From Candidatus Thermochlorobacteriaceae bacterium (GTDB lineage Bacteria; Bacteroidota; Chlorobiia; Chlorobiales; Thermochlorobacteraceae), in the NCBI GenBank assembly GCA_029263855.1, contig JAJUFC010000020.1, forward strand, positions 1 through 40,971: a DNA stretch of 40,971 bases. Direction: 5' to 3'. How positions within the stretch are numbered: the first letter of the stretch is position 1; each line of letters begins with the position of its first letter. The notes beneath the pieces were generated by a model that was given only the letters and a program-made list of their open reading frames with translations, made no database searches and was not told where the DNA came from. Made by a program: the position numbers and the translations under genes. Positions 8,311-15,907 of the stretch are shown here, in pieces.

Positions 8311-10146
8311 ATGACAACACGACATCAATCATCGCTTCGCGCGCACTTCGTTCTTGCTGTGCTTCTCGCGCTCTCGGTCGGAATCGGCTGTTCTTCTGAC
8401 GAACGCATGCCTGAACCGAAATCAAAAACGCCTATTGTAATTAAGCCTGAAAAACAAGAGCAACCCGACATGCTTGACCATTCAACGCCCGCGCCACCGC
8501 CGCTCGATGCTGAACGCCGTCCGACACAAGTTGGGAAAAGAGACCGCAAAATCGGTTTGGCAGATGAATCCAATGTTGCAATCGGAATCGGCGGAACATA
8601 CAGCGGCGTAGGAAGGCAGAGTGAATTGGGTCTTGGAACTGCGCGACGCATTGGCGGCGCACCAATTCGCCGTTATGATGAATACGCGCCGAACTTCAAC
8701 ACAGAAGGATACAATTTCATTGAGGAAAATCGATTTCACTCCGCCAAAGAAAACGCGCTCTCGACTTTCTCGATTGATGTCGATAAAGCCTCTTACAGCA
8801 ATGTGCGCCGATTCTTGAACTATGGCGCGCTTCCTCAAAAAGACGCCGTGCGCATTGAGGAACTCATTAACTACTTCTCTTACGCTTATCCACAACCGAA
8901 CAGCAAGCATCCCTTCAGCATCACAACGGAAGTTTCAGAGTGCCCTTGGAACCCGAGGCATCAACTTGTGCATATCGGGTTGCAAGGCAAGCGGATTGCG
9001 ACGAAAAACCTTCCGCCGTCGAATTTCACATTTTTGATTGATGTATCAGGCTCAATGAATACGCCTGAACGCCTGCCGCTTGTGAAAGAATCGCTCAAAC
9101 TTCTTGTCAATGAATTGCGCGAAGAAGACCGCGTGGCTATGGCTGTTTATGCAGGCGCGGCGGGATTAGTGCTTCCTTCAACGCATGGCGATAACAAGCG
9201 CAAAATTCTCGACGCGCTCGACCGCTTAGAAGCCGGCGGCTCAACCGCAGGCGGCGCAGGCATTGAACTTGCCTATAAAATCGCACAAGAAAACTTTGTG
9301 AAAAACGGAAACAACCGCGTGATTTTATGCACCGATGGTGATTTCAATGTCGGCATTTCAAGCGAAGCCGAACTCGTTAGGCTTATCGAACAAAAACGCA
9401 AAACGGGCATCTACCTCACCGTGCTTGGCTATGGCATGGGCAATTACAAAGATTCCAAAATGGAGCAACTCGCCGATAAAGGCAACGGCAATTACGCCTA
9501 CATCGATAACCTTCAAGAAGCAAAGAAAACACTCGTGAGCGAATTTGGCGGCACGCTCTTCACGATTGCCAAAGACGTCAAAATTCAAGTCGAGTTCAAT
9601 CCTGCCAAAGTCCAATCCTATCGCTTAATCGGCTACGAAAATCGCAAACTGAACAAGGAAGATTTCAACGACGATAAAAAAGATGCGGGAGAAATCGGTG
9701 CAGGGCATAGCGTAACCGCGCTCTATGAAGTTGTGCCTGTCGGAATCGGCGATGAGGAAAACCTTATCGACAACCTCAAATATCAAACCAGCGCGCTCAA
9801 AAGTGATGCGACAAACTCCAACGAGATGATGACGGTGAAGTTCCGATACAAGAAGCCCGATTCGGAAACCAGCACCTACCTCGATGTGCCTGTGCTTGAA
9901 TCGCAAGTGGTGAAGTTGGAAAAATCCTCTGACGACTTTCGCTTCGCCGCCGCCGTCGCCATGTTCGGCATGCTCCTGCGCGATTCCGAGCACAAAGGCG
10001 AGGCGACTTACGACAAAACTTTTGCACTTGCTAAGCATGCACTCGGAACTGACGACAACAGCATCCGCAAAGATTTCTTAGAGATGATTCGCAAAGCTCA
10101 ATCACTCGCAAATCCCGTCGCGGAACGAACTCCACTGCGCGACTAA
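8311..10146 (+). CDS. VWA-domain lipoprotein, YfbK-like
   Basis: A 611-residue exported protein. The signal ends in VGIGC, a non-standard but plausible lipobox. After a disordered, proline-rich stretch comes the N-terminal domain of the YfbK family (FSIDVDKASYSNVRRFLNYG, then EECPWNPRH-type strands), followed by a von Willebrand A domain. That domain has an intact metal-ion-dependent adhesion site: DVSGS near residue 244, the GGSTAGGAG threonine and CTDGDFN. The C-terminal third matches DUF3520 of the same family. Family length agrees. It is probably cotranscribed with the TonB-like gene, which suggests a shared envelope function. The ligand is not known. Confidence 0.92.
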   Translation: MTTRHQSSLRAHFVLAVLLALSVGIGCSSDERMPEPKSKTPIVIKPEKQEQPDMLDHSTPAPPPLDAERRPTQVGKRDRKIGLADESNVAIGIGGTYSGVGRQSELGLGTARRIGGAPIRRYDEYAPNFNTEGYNFIEENRFHSAKENALSTFSIDVDKASYSNVRRFLNYGALPQKDAVRIEELINYFSYAYPQPNSKHPFSITTEVSECPWNPRHQLVHIGLQGKRIATKNLPPSNFTFLIDVSGSMNTPERLPLVKESLKLLVNELREEDRVAMAVYAGAAGLVLPSTHGDNKRKILDALDRLEAGGSTAGGAGIELAYKIAQENFVKNGNNRVILCTDGDFNVGISSEAELVRLIEQKRKTGIYLTVLGYGMGNYKDSKMEQLADKGNGNYAYIDNLQEAKKTLVSEFGGTLFTIAKDVKIQVEFNPAKVQSYRLIGYENRKLNKEDFNDDKKDAGEIGAGHSVTALYEVVPVGIGDEENLIDNLKYQTSALKSDATNSNEMMTVKFRYKKPDSETSTYLDVPVLESQVVKLEKSSDDFRFAAAVAMFGMLLRDSEHKGEATYDKTFALAKHALGTDDNSIRKDFLEMIRKAQSLANPVAERTPLRD

Positions 10147-10250
10147 CGAACTTCAAACACGGGCGCGATTCTATTTTTGCACCACCAGCACTGCACGCGC
10201 TCGGTCTGCGTCGCTCTGAACTTGCAAGAGGGAAGGGCGGCGCGGTTTTT

Positions 10251-10280
10251 ATTTCAGTTGAAATGATTTCGTTTGAAATG
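10251..10280. promoter_or_regulatory. Tandem palindromic 15-bp repeats upstream of glutathione peroxidase
   Basis: ATTTCAGTTGAAATG (10251-10265) is followed at once by ATTTCGTTTGAAATG (10266-10280), identical at 13 of 15 positions. Each copy is itself a dyad: ATTTCA-N2-TGAAAT in the first, ATTTC-N4-GAAAT in the second. They end 79 bases before the peroxidase start, a good place for a transcription-factor operator. The regulator is unknown. The rest of 10147-10359 shows no gene that I can support. Confidence 0.5.
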
Positions 10281-10359
10281 AATTTACCCCGTCCACCGTT
10301 TAATCAGGCGTTATTGTCATCTACATCTCAACTGTTCTAAACTCAAACTTACTTCGCAC

Positions 10360-10887
10360 ATGAAAATGCTTTCACTTGCTTTGCTTTCTCTTTGGTTCTC
10401 GACGGCACCTGTTGCCACGTCGGTCTATGATTTCAAAATGAAAACCATTGACGGCGCGGAAAAATCGCTCGCCGATTACAAAGGCAAAGTGTTGCTTATC
10501 GTTAATGTTGCCTCAGAGTGCGGCTACACGCGCCAATACAGCGACTTGGAAAAACTTTATGAAACTTACCACGCCAAAGGCTTTGAAGTGTTAGGATTCC
10601 CTTGCAACGACTTCGGTGGACAAGAGCCGGGCTCAGAAAAAGACATCAAGCAATTTTGCGCATCGCAATTCGGCGTCAAGTTCGATATGTTCTCTAAAAT
10701 CTCGATGGCACATCCGCTTTATCAATACCTCACACAAAACGCCAAACCTTCGGGCAAAGTGGATTGGAACTTTGAAAAATTCTTGATTGACCGAAACGGG
10801 AACATCGTTGGACGCTTCAAAAGCAATGTTAAGCCGATGAGCGAAACCATGACGCGCGCCGTAGAAGATGCCTTAGCGAAAAAGTAA
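10360..10887 (+). CDS. Exported glutathione peroxidase (thioredoxin-type)
   Basis: A 175-residue peroxidase with a signal-like hydrophobic N-terminus (about residues 1-20), so probably periplasmic. The catalytic Cys54 is in ASECGYT (no selenocysteine). Gln88 is in GGQEPG and Trp136-Asn137 in DWNFEKF, completing the family tetrad. Cys82 in FPCNDF is at the usual resolving position, suggesting thioredoxin-dependent turnover. It reduces hydrogen or lipid peroxides. It stands alone, with a palindromic repeat pair upstream (10251-10280) and a terminator downstream, so it is its own transcription unit, plausibly stress-regulated. Confidence 0.93.
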   Translation: MKMLSLALLSLWFSTAPVATSVYDFKMKTIDGAEKSLADYKGKVLLIVNVASECGYTRQYSDLEKLYETYHAKGFEVLGFPCNDFGGQEPGSEKDIKQFCASQFGVKFDMFSKISMAHPLYQYLTQNAKPSGKVDWNFEKFLIDRNGNIVGRFKSNVKPMSETMTRAVEDALAKK

Positions 10888-10893
10888 TGTCTG

Positions 10894-10934
10894 GGCGTGG
10901 TGGCTTGACGCAAAGGTCGCCACGCCGCTTTTTT
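10894..10934 (+). terminator. Rho-independent terminator after glutathione peroxidase
   Basis: The stem GGCGTGG / CCACGCC (10894-10900 and 10920-10926) is followed after two bases by six T (10929-10934). The loop is rather long (19 bases), but position and T-run make this a good terminator. Confidence 0.72.
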
Positions 10935-11000
10935 GACACCCTAAGCAATTTGGGAAGTCTGAACGGGTTTCATAGATTCACGCCTGCACACCATTTGAAG

Positions 11001-11015
11001 ACACGACTCCCGTGT
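11001..11015. promoter_or_regulatory. Candidate operator upstream of the UmuD-like gene
   Basis: ACACG-N5-CGTGT is a perfect 5-bp inverted repeat ending 34 bases before the UmuD-like start, where an SOS-type operator would be expected. It does not match the E. coli or Bacillus LexA boxes. Lineage-specific LexA boxes vary, so this is only a candidate. Confidence 0.3.
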
Positions 11016-11049
11016 TACTAATTTTCCATAACGCAAAACATAAATACAC

Positions 11050-11496
11050 ATGAAAACGGCGGCTTCTTCTTATCGCAAGGTTGATTTTTGTGAAGTGTCT
11101 GAAAATGTAGTTCGCGTCCCGCTCTTTTCGTCGATGGTGCAAGCAGGCACGGCGACTTGGGCAGATGAACACATCGATACTTACTTCGCGCTCGATGCCT
11201 CGCTCGTCAAGCGTGCGAGCGGCGTTTTCTGCGTCAAAGTCTCGGGCGACTCGATGATTAACGCAGGCATTTCACCGGGCGACGTGCTAATTGTCGATTC
11301 GCTTGAACGCAACGTCGAGAACAAAATCGTCATTGCCGCTATTGATGATGGCACAACCGTCAAGCGGCTCGTTAAGCACGACGGCAAAATTTACCTTGTG
11401 CCCGCGAATCCGAATTATCAAAGCATTGAAATCAAACCTGAAATGAATTTTCGGGTGTTGGGCGTCGTTACGCACATCATTCGCGAATCGCTCTGA
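11050..11496 (+). CDS. umuD: UmuD-like S24 autoproteolytic protein
   Basis: A 148-residue member of the LexA/UmuD S24 family without a DNA-binding domain. The catalytic Ser68 is in VSGDSM and Lys105 in TTVKRL; their spacing of 37 residues equals that of E. coli UmuD (Ser60/Lys97). A plausible self-cleavage site is Ala32-Gly33 in QAGTA. Length fits UmuD. In the SOS response UmuD is cleaved on RecA filaments and joins UmuC as DNA polymerase V. Here no umuC follows: a strong terminator at 11533-11556 closes the unit, so the partner polymerase must be elsewhere or absent. Confidence 0.88.
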   Translation: MKTAASSYRKVDFCEVSENVVRVPLFSSMVQAGTATWADEHIDTYFALDASLVKRASGVFCVKVSGDSMINAGISPGDVLIVDSLERNVENKIVIAAIDDGTTVKRLVKHDGKIYLVPANPNYQSIEIKPEMNFRVLGVVTHIIRESL

Positions 11497-11532
11497 CGCG
11501 CTGACAAGAGGTAATGTAAAAGTAATCACGAA

Positions 11533-11556
11533 GCCCTGCTCGTGCGGGGCGTTTTT
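11533..11556 (+). terminator. Rho-independent terminator after the UmuD-like gene
   Basis: The stem GCCCTGC / GCGGGGC (11533-11539 and 11544-11550, one G-U pair) has a TCGT loop and is followed by TTTTT (11552-11556). This is a compact, strong terminator. It separates the SOS-type gene from the PuhE-like gene. Confidence 0.85.
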
Positions 11557-11567
11557 ATTTGGTGATG

Positions 11568-11620
11568 TTTGAGAATTGCACAGGCAAGGCGTAAATTGAT
11601 TCAGTGTGTTTTGAGAATTG
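11568..11620. promoter_or_regulatory. Two TTTGAGAATTG repeats upstream of the PuhE-like gene
   Basis: The 11-base word TTTGAGAATTG occurs at 11568-11578 and again at 11610-11620. The two copies are 42 bp apart, about four helical turns, so they face the same side of the DNA. They lie between the upstream terminator and the start at 11638. This may be a regulator site; nothing else supports it. Confidence 0.35.
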
Positions 11621-11637
11621 AAAAAGGAAGCAGTGTT

Positions 11638-12474
11638 ATGAACATTATCGAACTTGAACGACGCGCTCGTGAAGAGTCGTCCTCTCTCACTGTCGAGCAA
11701 CCTCACAACAACGACATAAAACCTCCGCAACTTTGGATTCCCGCGCTATACTCGCTCGTGTTTTGGTGGCTCTCAACAGGCATTATCATTTACTTCAACT
11801 TTCAGCCGCAGTTCTACGGCGTTGTGTTTTGGTCGGCACTTGCGCTGGCATTGATGTCAGGATTCTTGCTGTTTCGGCTCAAAGATGTAGGCACGATTCA
11901 GAGTGCGTATTTGAGTTTCACTGCCGCCTCACTGGTGTGGGCATTTGTGGAAGTGAGTTTTTATACGGGATATATTGTGGGACCGCAGGTACGTCCGATT
12001 TTCAGCGTCGGACCGTCGTGGATTAGTTTTTTTAAGGCAGTGCATCGAAGTGCGTATCATGAAGGGCTTGTGCTCGGCATTGCGCTGGTGATGGGCGTCG
12101 TGTTTTGGCGAGCGAAAAATAAATTTGGCTTTTACACGTTTTTGCTCTTTTGGCTGATGCACCAATCGGCGAAGCTCAACATCTTTCTCGGCGTGATGAA
12201 CACAGGCAAAGAGTTTGTTCCTGATTCCGTTTCTGATATGACCACCTACATGACCATCGCGCACATCAATTGGCTCTTCCCCATTTCAATTACCCTCTGC
12301 ACGATTCTTTCTTACCGATTGATTCAATTAGCGTTTTCGGAAAAAGAAACTTGGAAAAAAGTCGGATACATGCTCACAGGAATGATGGCGGTTTTAGCAT
12401 GGCTCGAGCATTGGCTTCTCGTCTTGCCGCTCAATCAATCGCTGTGGGATATTATGATTAAGCGCATGCATTGA
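11638..12474 (+). CDS. puhE: PuhE-like photosynthetic complex assembly protein (DUF3623)
   Basis: A polytopic membrane protein of 278 residues with about seven membrane segments. It keeps the marks I recognise from PuhE/DUF3623 of phototrophic proteobacteria: LVFWWLSTGIIIY near the N-terminus, SLVWAFVEVSFYTGYIVGP, YHEG, the central HQSAKLNIFLGV, NWLFPISIT and the terminal LEHWLLVLPL. In purple bacteria puhE lies in the puh operon and affects reaction-centre and light-harvesting assembly. I start it at ATG 11638, which has AAGGAAG 7 bases upstream, instead of 11569, which lies just after the previous terminator. No other photosynthesis gene is near. The family call is strong; a role in phototrophy here is inferred. 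Confidence 0.85.
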   Translation: MNIIELERRAREESSSLTVEQPHNNDIKPPQLWIPALYSLVFWWLSTGIIIYFNFQPQFYGVVFWSALALALMSGFLLFRLKDVGTIQSAYLSFTAASLVWAFVEVSFYTGYIVGPQVRPIFSVGPSWISFFKAVHRSAYHEGLVLGIALVMGVVFWRAKNKFGFYTFLLFWLMHQSAKLNIFLGVMNTGKEFVPDSVSDMTTYMTIAHINWLFPISITLCTILSYRLIQLAFSEKETWKKVGYMLTGMMAVLAWLEHWLLVLPLNQSLWDIMIKRMH

Positions 12475-12487
12475 ATTTTGATGCATG
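12465..12487. terminator. Small hairpin across convergent stop codons
   Basis: CATGCAT (12465-12471) and ATGCATG (12481-12487) form a 7-bp stem around the PuhE-like stop codon. Only 16 bases separate this gene from the converging cyclase gene. The loop is T-rich but no T-run follows, so it is a weak terminator candidate. Confidence 0.3.
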
Positions 12488-12490
12488 AGG

Positions 12491-14239
12491 TCAATAGCAG
12501 ACTTGATTGCGACCGTTTTGCTTTGCGCGGTAAAGATGCTGGTCGGCAATCGAGAGCATTTTTTCAAAACTGGGCTGATGGGTATCGCCGCAGACACCAA
12601 TGCTGATGGTGATTTTGAGGTCGGGGTGAATTTGAGACCAATCAAATTTTTCAATCGCCGCTCTCACTTTTTCGCAAGCGATAACGGCTTTTTCCGTTGT
12701 GGTCTCAGGAAACAAGAACACAAACTCCTCGCCGCCGTAGCGTGCAACGACGTCCTCCTTGCGGCAGTTCATCTGCATTAAAATCGCAATGCGTTTCAAG
12801 ACTTCATCGCCGATTTGGTGCGAGTATGTGTCGTTGACTTTTTTGAAGAAATCCACATCGACGATGGCAACGGCAAAGCCATGCTTGTGGCGGCGGTTGC
12901 GCTCATACTCTTGTGCGGCGCGTTCATCATAACTGCGACGATTCGCTAAACCTGTAAGAATGTCGTTTTTCGCCTGAAACTCCAAGACTTTCGCTTGCTC
13001 TTGTAACTTTTCAAGCAGTCGGGATTTTTCCTCATTTGCGGCGGCAAGCGCAATGTTTTTAATGCGATGTAGTTCGGCTTCTTTGCGCGCTTGCTCCGTT
13101 TCTTGAATGACCTGCAGGCTGCGAAGCAGTTTGCTTTGTTCATCACCCAAAATGCCTTCTTTGGTATAATGAAACTTTTCGAAGTGCCACAAAGCGCGGT
13201 CAAAGTGACCTTGATGCTTATAAATTTCGCTAAGTGCTTTATGAGCGTTACAGATAACGGGCTTCGCGCTAATTGCCTCGCCGATTTTCAGTGCAGAAGA
13301 AAGATGATTGAAAGCGTTGCTGAAATCGCCCATCTTCACATACACAGAGCCAAGCGCAATCAATGCCTCCGCTTCGCTATAACGATTTCCGTATTCGCTT
13401 TCAATGCTCAAACTTTCTCCTAAGTAAGCAAGGGCTTTTTCGTAATCGCCCATCGCGAAGTAGAGCATTCCGATATGATTCATCGGAACGGCTGTGCGGT
13501 GTTTGCTTCCCGACTCTTTGTGCAACTTCAAACTCTTGTTAAAGTAGGAAAGAGCCTTGTCATACTCCTTCATAACGCAGTAGACTTCGCCGATGTTGTT
13601 GAGCGTGATGACTTCGGCGTAGACGCCAGAAAGGCTCTCACGATGTCTCAAACTTTGTTCGTAATAATCAAGGGCTTTTTTGTAATCGCCAAGTTTGAAG
13701 TGAACAAGCCCAATGTTGTTGAATGAGGTTGCAAGCCCTTCGCGCTCGTTGAGTTGCTCAAAAATTTTAAGCGCGTTTTGATAGTAATCCAGTGCCTTTG
13801 GGTAGTCTCCCAAGTTGATGTGAATGTTTCCAATAGTGTTTAGGGTGTCGGCGGTGCCGACAAGGGCTTCGGGATAGTCGTTGGAGAGGTCGGCTTCGCG
13901 AATGACATTGTAGAGGCGTAAGGCTTCGAGCAACTCGTCAATCGCTGTATGGTAGTCGGAAAGTTGCCAGCGGCAAATGCCCATGATGAGCAGGCTTCGG
14001 GCGATGGCGATTTGATAGCGCGTTCCACTGTTAGGATTGATTTCGAACTCCAACTCGCAAAGTTGATAGGCTTGCTGCGCATAGCGGAGCGACTCTTTTG
14101 AATCGGCGAAACGCAGTTCCCACGCAAGCGCATTGAGCGTATCGATACGTGCATCGGCTTTCATGGGCTTCGCGAGCTGATGTTTCAGATTCGTTACTTT
14201 TTCTTGAAGAGCATCGGCGATGAGTTTCGATTCAATCAT
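12491..14239 (-). CDS. Diguanylate cyclase with N-terminal TPR array
   Basis: A 582-residue soluble protein. About seven or eight tetratricopeptide repeats fill residues 35-365 (for example GDYPKALDYYQNALKIFEQL, GDYKKALDYYEQSLRH), then a coiled-coil (about 370-420) and a GGDEF domain with GGEEF at 502-506. The RxxD inhibitory site (RKED) is intact five residues before it. It should make cyclic di-GMP, with the TPR array sensing a protein or peptide partner. No membrane segment is seen. It begins 3 bases after the adenosine deaminase stop, so the two are almost certainly translationally coupled. The GGDEF part closely resembles that of the PAS cyclase at 2807-4261. Confidence 0.93.
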   Translation of the reverse strand: MIESKLIADALQEKVTNLKHQLAKPMKADARIDTLNALAWELRFADSKESLRYAQQAYQLCELEFEINPNSGTRYQIAIARSLLIMGICRWQLSDYHTAIDELLEALRLYNVIREADLSNDYPEALVGTADTLNTIGNIHINLGDYPKALDYYQNALKIFEQLNEREGLATSFNNIGLVHFKLGDYKKALDYYEQSLRHRESLSGVYAEVITLNNIGEVYCVMKEYDKALSYFNKSLKLHKESGSKHRTAVPMNHIGMLYFAMGDYEKALAYLGESLSIESEYGNRYSEAEALIALGSVYVKMGDFSNAFNHLSSALKIGEAISAKPVICNAHKALSEIYKHQGHFDRALWHFEKFHYTKEGILGDEQSKLLRSLQVIQETEQARKEAELHRIKNIALAAANEEKSRLLEKLQEQAKVLEFQAKNDILTGLANRRSYDERAAQEYERNRRHKHGFAVAIVDVDFFKKVNDTYSHQIGDEVLKRIAILMQMNCRKEDVVARYGGEEFVFLFPETTTEKAVIACEKVRAAIEKFDWSQIHPDLKITISIGVCGDTHQPSFEKMLSIADQHLYRAKQNGRNQVCY

Positions 14240-14242
14240 AAC

Positions 14243-15337
14243 TTATTGCGGTTGTAGCAGCGTTTCTTTTAGCGTTGCAAATTGCGGTTTAATCACATTG
14301 TAAATCAATTCAACGCGCTCGCTGTAGGTGATGAACGCGCTCTTCATGGTGTTGATGGAAATGCGCTCCAAATCGTCGAACGAGAGTCCGAAAAATTCGT
14401 GAGCGATTTTGTATTCCTGCGTCATGGAGGTGTTGCTCATCAAGCGGTTATCGGTGTTGAGCGTAACGCGAAACTTGTTTTTGAAAAAAATTCCGAATGG
14501 ATGTTCGGCAAACGATTTTGCCGCGCCCGTGTGAATGTTGGACGAGAGGCAGATTTCAAGCGGGATTCGTTTATCGAGCACGTATTGCGAAAGCGGGTTC
14601 AGTTTTATGACTTCGCCATTAAGCACTGCCATGTCGTCGATGAGCCGCGTGGCGTGCCCGATTCGATGCGCGCCACACCATTGAATCGCCTGCCAAATGG
14701 ATTCCTTGCCGAAGCCTTCGCCCGCGTGTATGGTGATGTTAAAATTCGCTCGTTGACAAAAGTGAAACGCCTCGATGTGTTTTTTGGGCGGATAACCGCC
14801 TTCTTCGCCTGCAAGGTCGAAGCCAACAACGCCTCTATCACGAAAGTCAACGGCAAGGTTCGCCATATCTTCGGAGTGCTGTCCGTCTAAGTGCCGCATC
14901 GCGCAAATGATGAGCCTTGCTTTCACGCCGAACTCTCTTTCGCCGCGCTCCAAGCCGCGCAATACGCCTCGAACGACTTCTTCCCAATGCAAACCTTTTT
15001 CAGTGTGGAAAACGGGCGCGAAACGAATTTCCACATAGCACACGCCATCGTGTTTCATATCCTCGACCATCTCAAAGGCGACGCGCTCTAAGGCATCGGG
15101 CGTTTGCATCACGGCGCAAGTGTGCGCAAAGCCTTCGAGATATTCGGCGAGTGAGCCTTTGTTTGCGCCTCTGAAAAACCATTGCGCCAACTCGTGCGGG
15201 TCAGTTGTTGGCAACTTGGTATAGCCTTGTTCTTTGGCAAGTTCTATGACCGTTGAGGGTCTGACACCGCCGTCCAAGTGTTCGTGCAAAAGCACTTTCG
15301 GCATTGAGCGCAGATGTTCTTCGGATAATTTGAGCAT
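14243..15337 (-). CDS. add: Adenosine deaminase
   Basis: A 364-residue metal-dependent hydrolase that converts adenosine to inosine. Zinc ligands are visible in HEHLDGG (His18, His20). Further family motifs are HAGEG, HRIGHATRL, EICLSSN and LNTDNRLMSNT, the last in the form found in many bacterial Add proteins. Length is typical. It follows the NTF2-like gene by 6 bases and precedes the TPR cyclase by 3 bases, so purine salvage and a cyclic di-GMP enzyme share one transcript. Adenine deaminase is less likely given the HLDGG and LNTDNR pattern, but only assay would decide. Confidence 0.93.
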   Translation of the reverse strand: MLKLSEEHLRSMPKVLLHEHLDGGVRPSTVIELAKEQGYTKLPTTDPHELAQWFFRGANKGSLAEYLEGFAHTCAVMQTPDALERVAFEMVEDMKHDGVCYVEIRFAPVFHTEKGLHWEEVVRGVLRGLERGEREFGVKARLIICAMRHLDGQHSEDMANLAVDFRDRGVVGFDLAGEEGGYPPKKHIEAFHFCQRANFNITIHAGEGFGKESIWQAIQWCGAHRIGHATRLIDDMAVLNGEVIKLNPLSQYVLDKRIPLEICLSSNIHTGAAKSFAEHPFGIFFKNKFRVTLNTDNRLMSNTSMTQEYKIAHEFFGLSFDDLERISINTMKSAFITYSERVELIYNVIKPQFATLKETLLQPQ

Positions 15338-15343
15338 AAAATT

Positions 15344-15775
15344 TCAAGATGTATGGTCGTGAATGATTTTCCACCCGTTCACAGTCTTCTGAAAAATCAA
15401 GGTGAAATAGCCGCTAGTGTTTCCGCCGTCGGTGTCGCGCCGTTTCAAGTTCCATTGTCCAATCACAATCGCAAGTTCGGACGAGAGCAGTCGCACGTTC
15501 AAATCACCAAACGAGAGTTCGCCCATTTTTTCTTTCGTGGGGTAGGCGGAAAGGTATCGCGCTAAAACGCGCTGATAGCCTGCGGTAACGCCTTTTGCAG
15601 AAACGAAACGGGTTGAATCGGAATCGAGATAGCCGCTCATAAACGCCAGAATATCGCCTTGATTCCAAGCGCGAACTTGTGCATCAAGCACCTCGAGAAT
15701 GTGTTTATCAGGTGTGTTTTGTGCTAAAACCGTGAGTGATGAGAACAGCATAGCAAAAACGAAAATACTTCTCAC
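15344..15775 (-). CDS. Exported NTF2-like (DUF4440/SnoaL-type) protein
   Basis: A 143-residue protein with a cleavable signal (MRSIFVFAMLFSSLTVLAQ). The rest has the NTF2-like cone-fold pattern: an initial helix LEVLDAQVRAWNQGDILAFM, then strands ending in GYFTLIFQKTVNGWKIIHDH. Such proteins bind small ligands or act as assembly modules. It leads the unit with adenosine deaminase and the TPR cyclase. The role is not known; a periplasmic location is inferred from the signal. Confidence 0.8.
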   Translation of the reverse strand: MRSIFVFAMLFSSLTVLAQNTPDKHILEVLDAQVRAWNQGDILAFMSGYLDSDSTRFVSAKGVTAGYQRVLARYLSAYPTKEKMGELSFGDLNVRLLSSELAIVIGQWNLKRRDTDGGNTSGYFTLIFQKTVNGWKIIHDHTS

Positions 15776-15907
15776 AGTTATCAGGGTTTAACTTTTGATA
15801 AGATAAGGAAAGATGGAGATAAAGCGAAAGGCGCAGGGGTTGCGCGGCGCACATCAGAGTTTTATCTTTTTTTTGATTCAATCGTTAATTCATTTTAACC
15901 AAACTTG

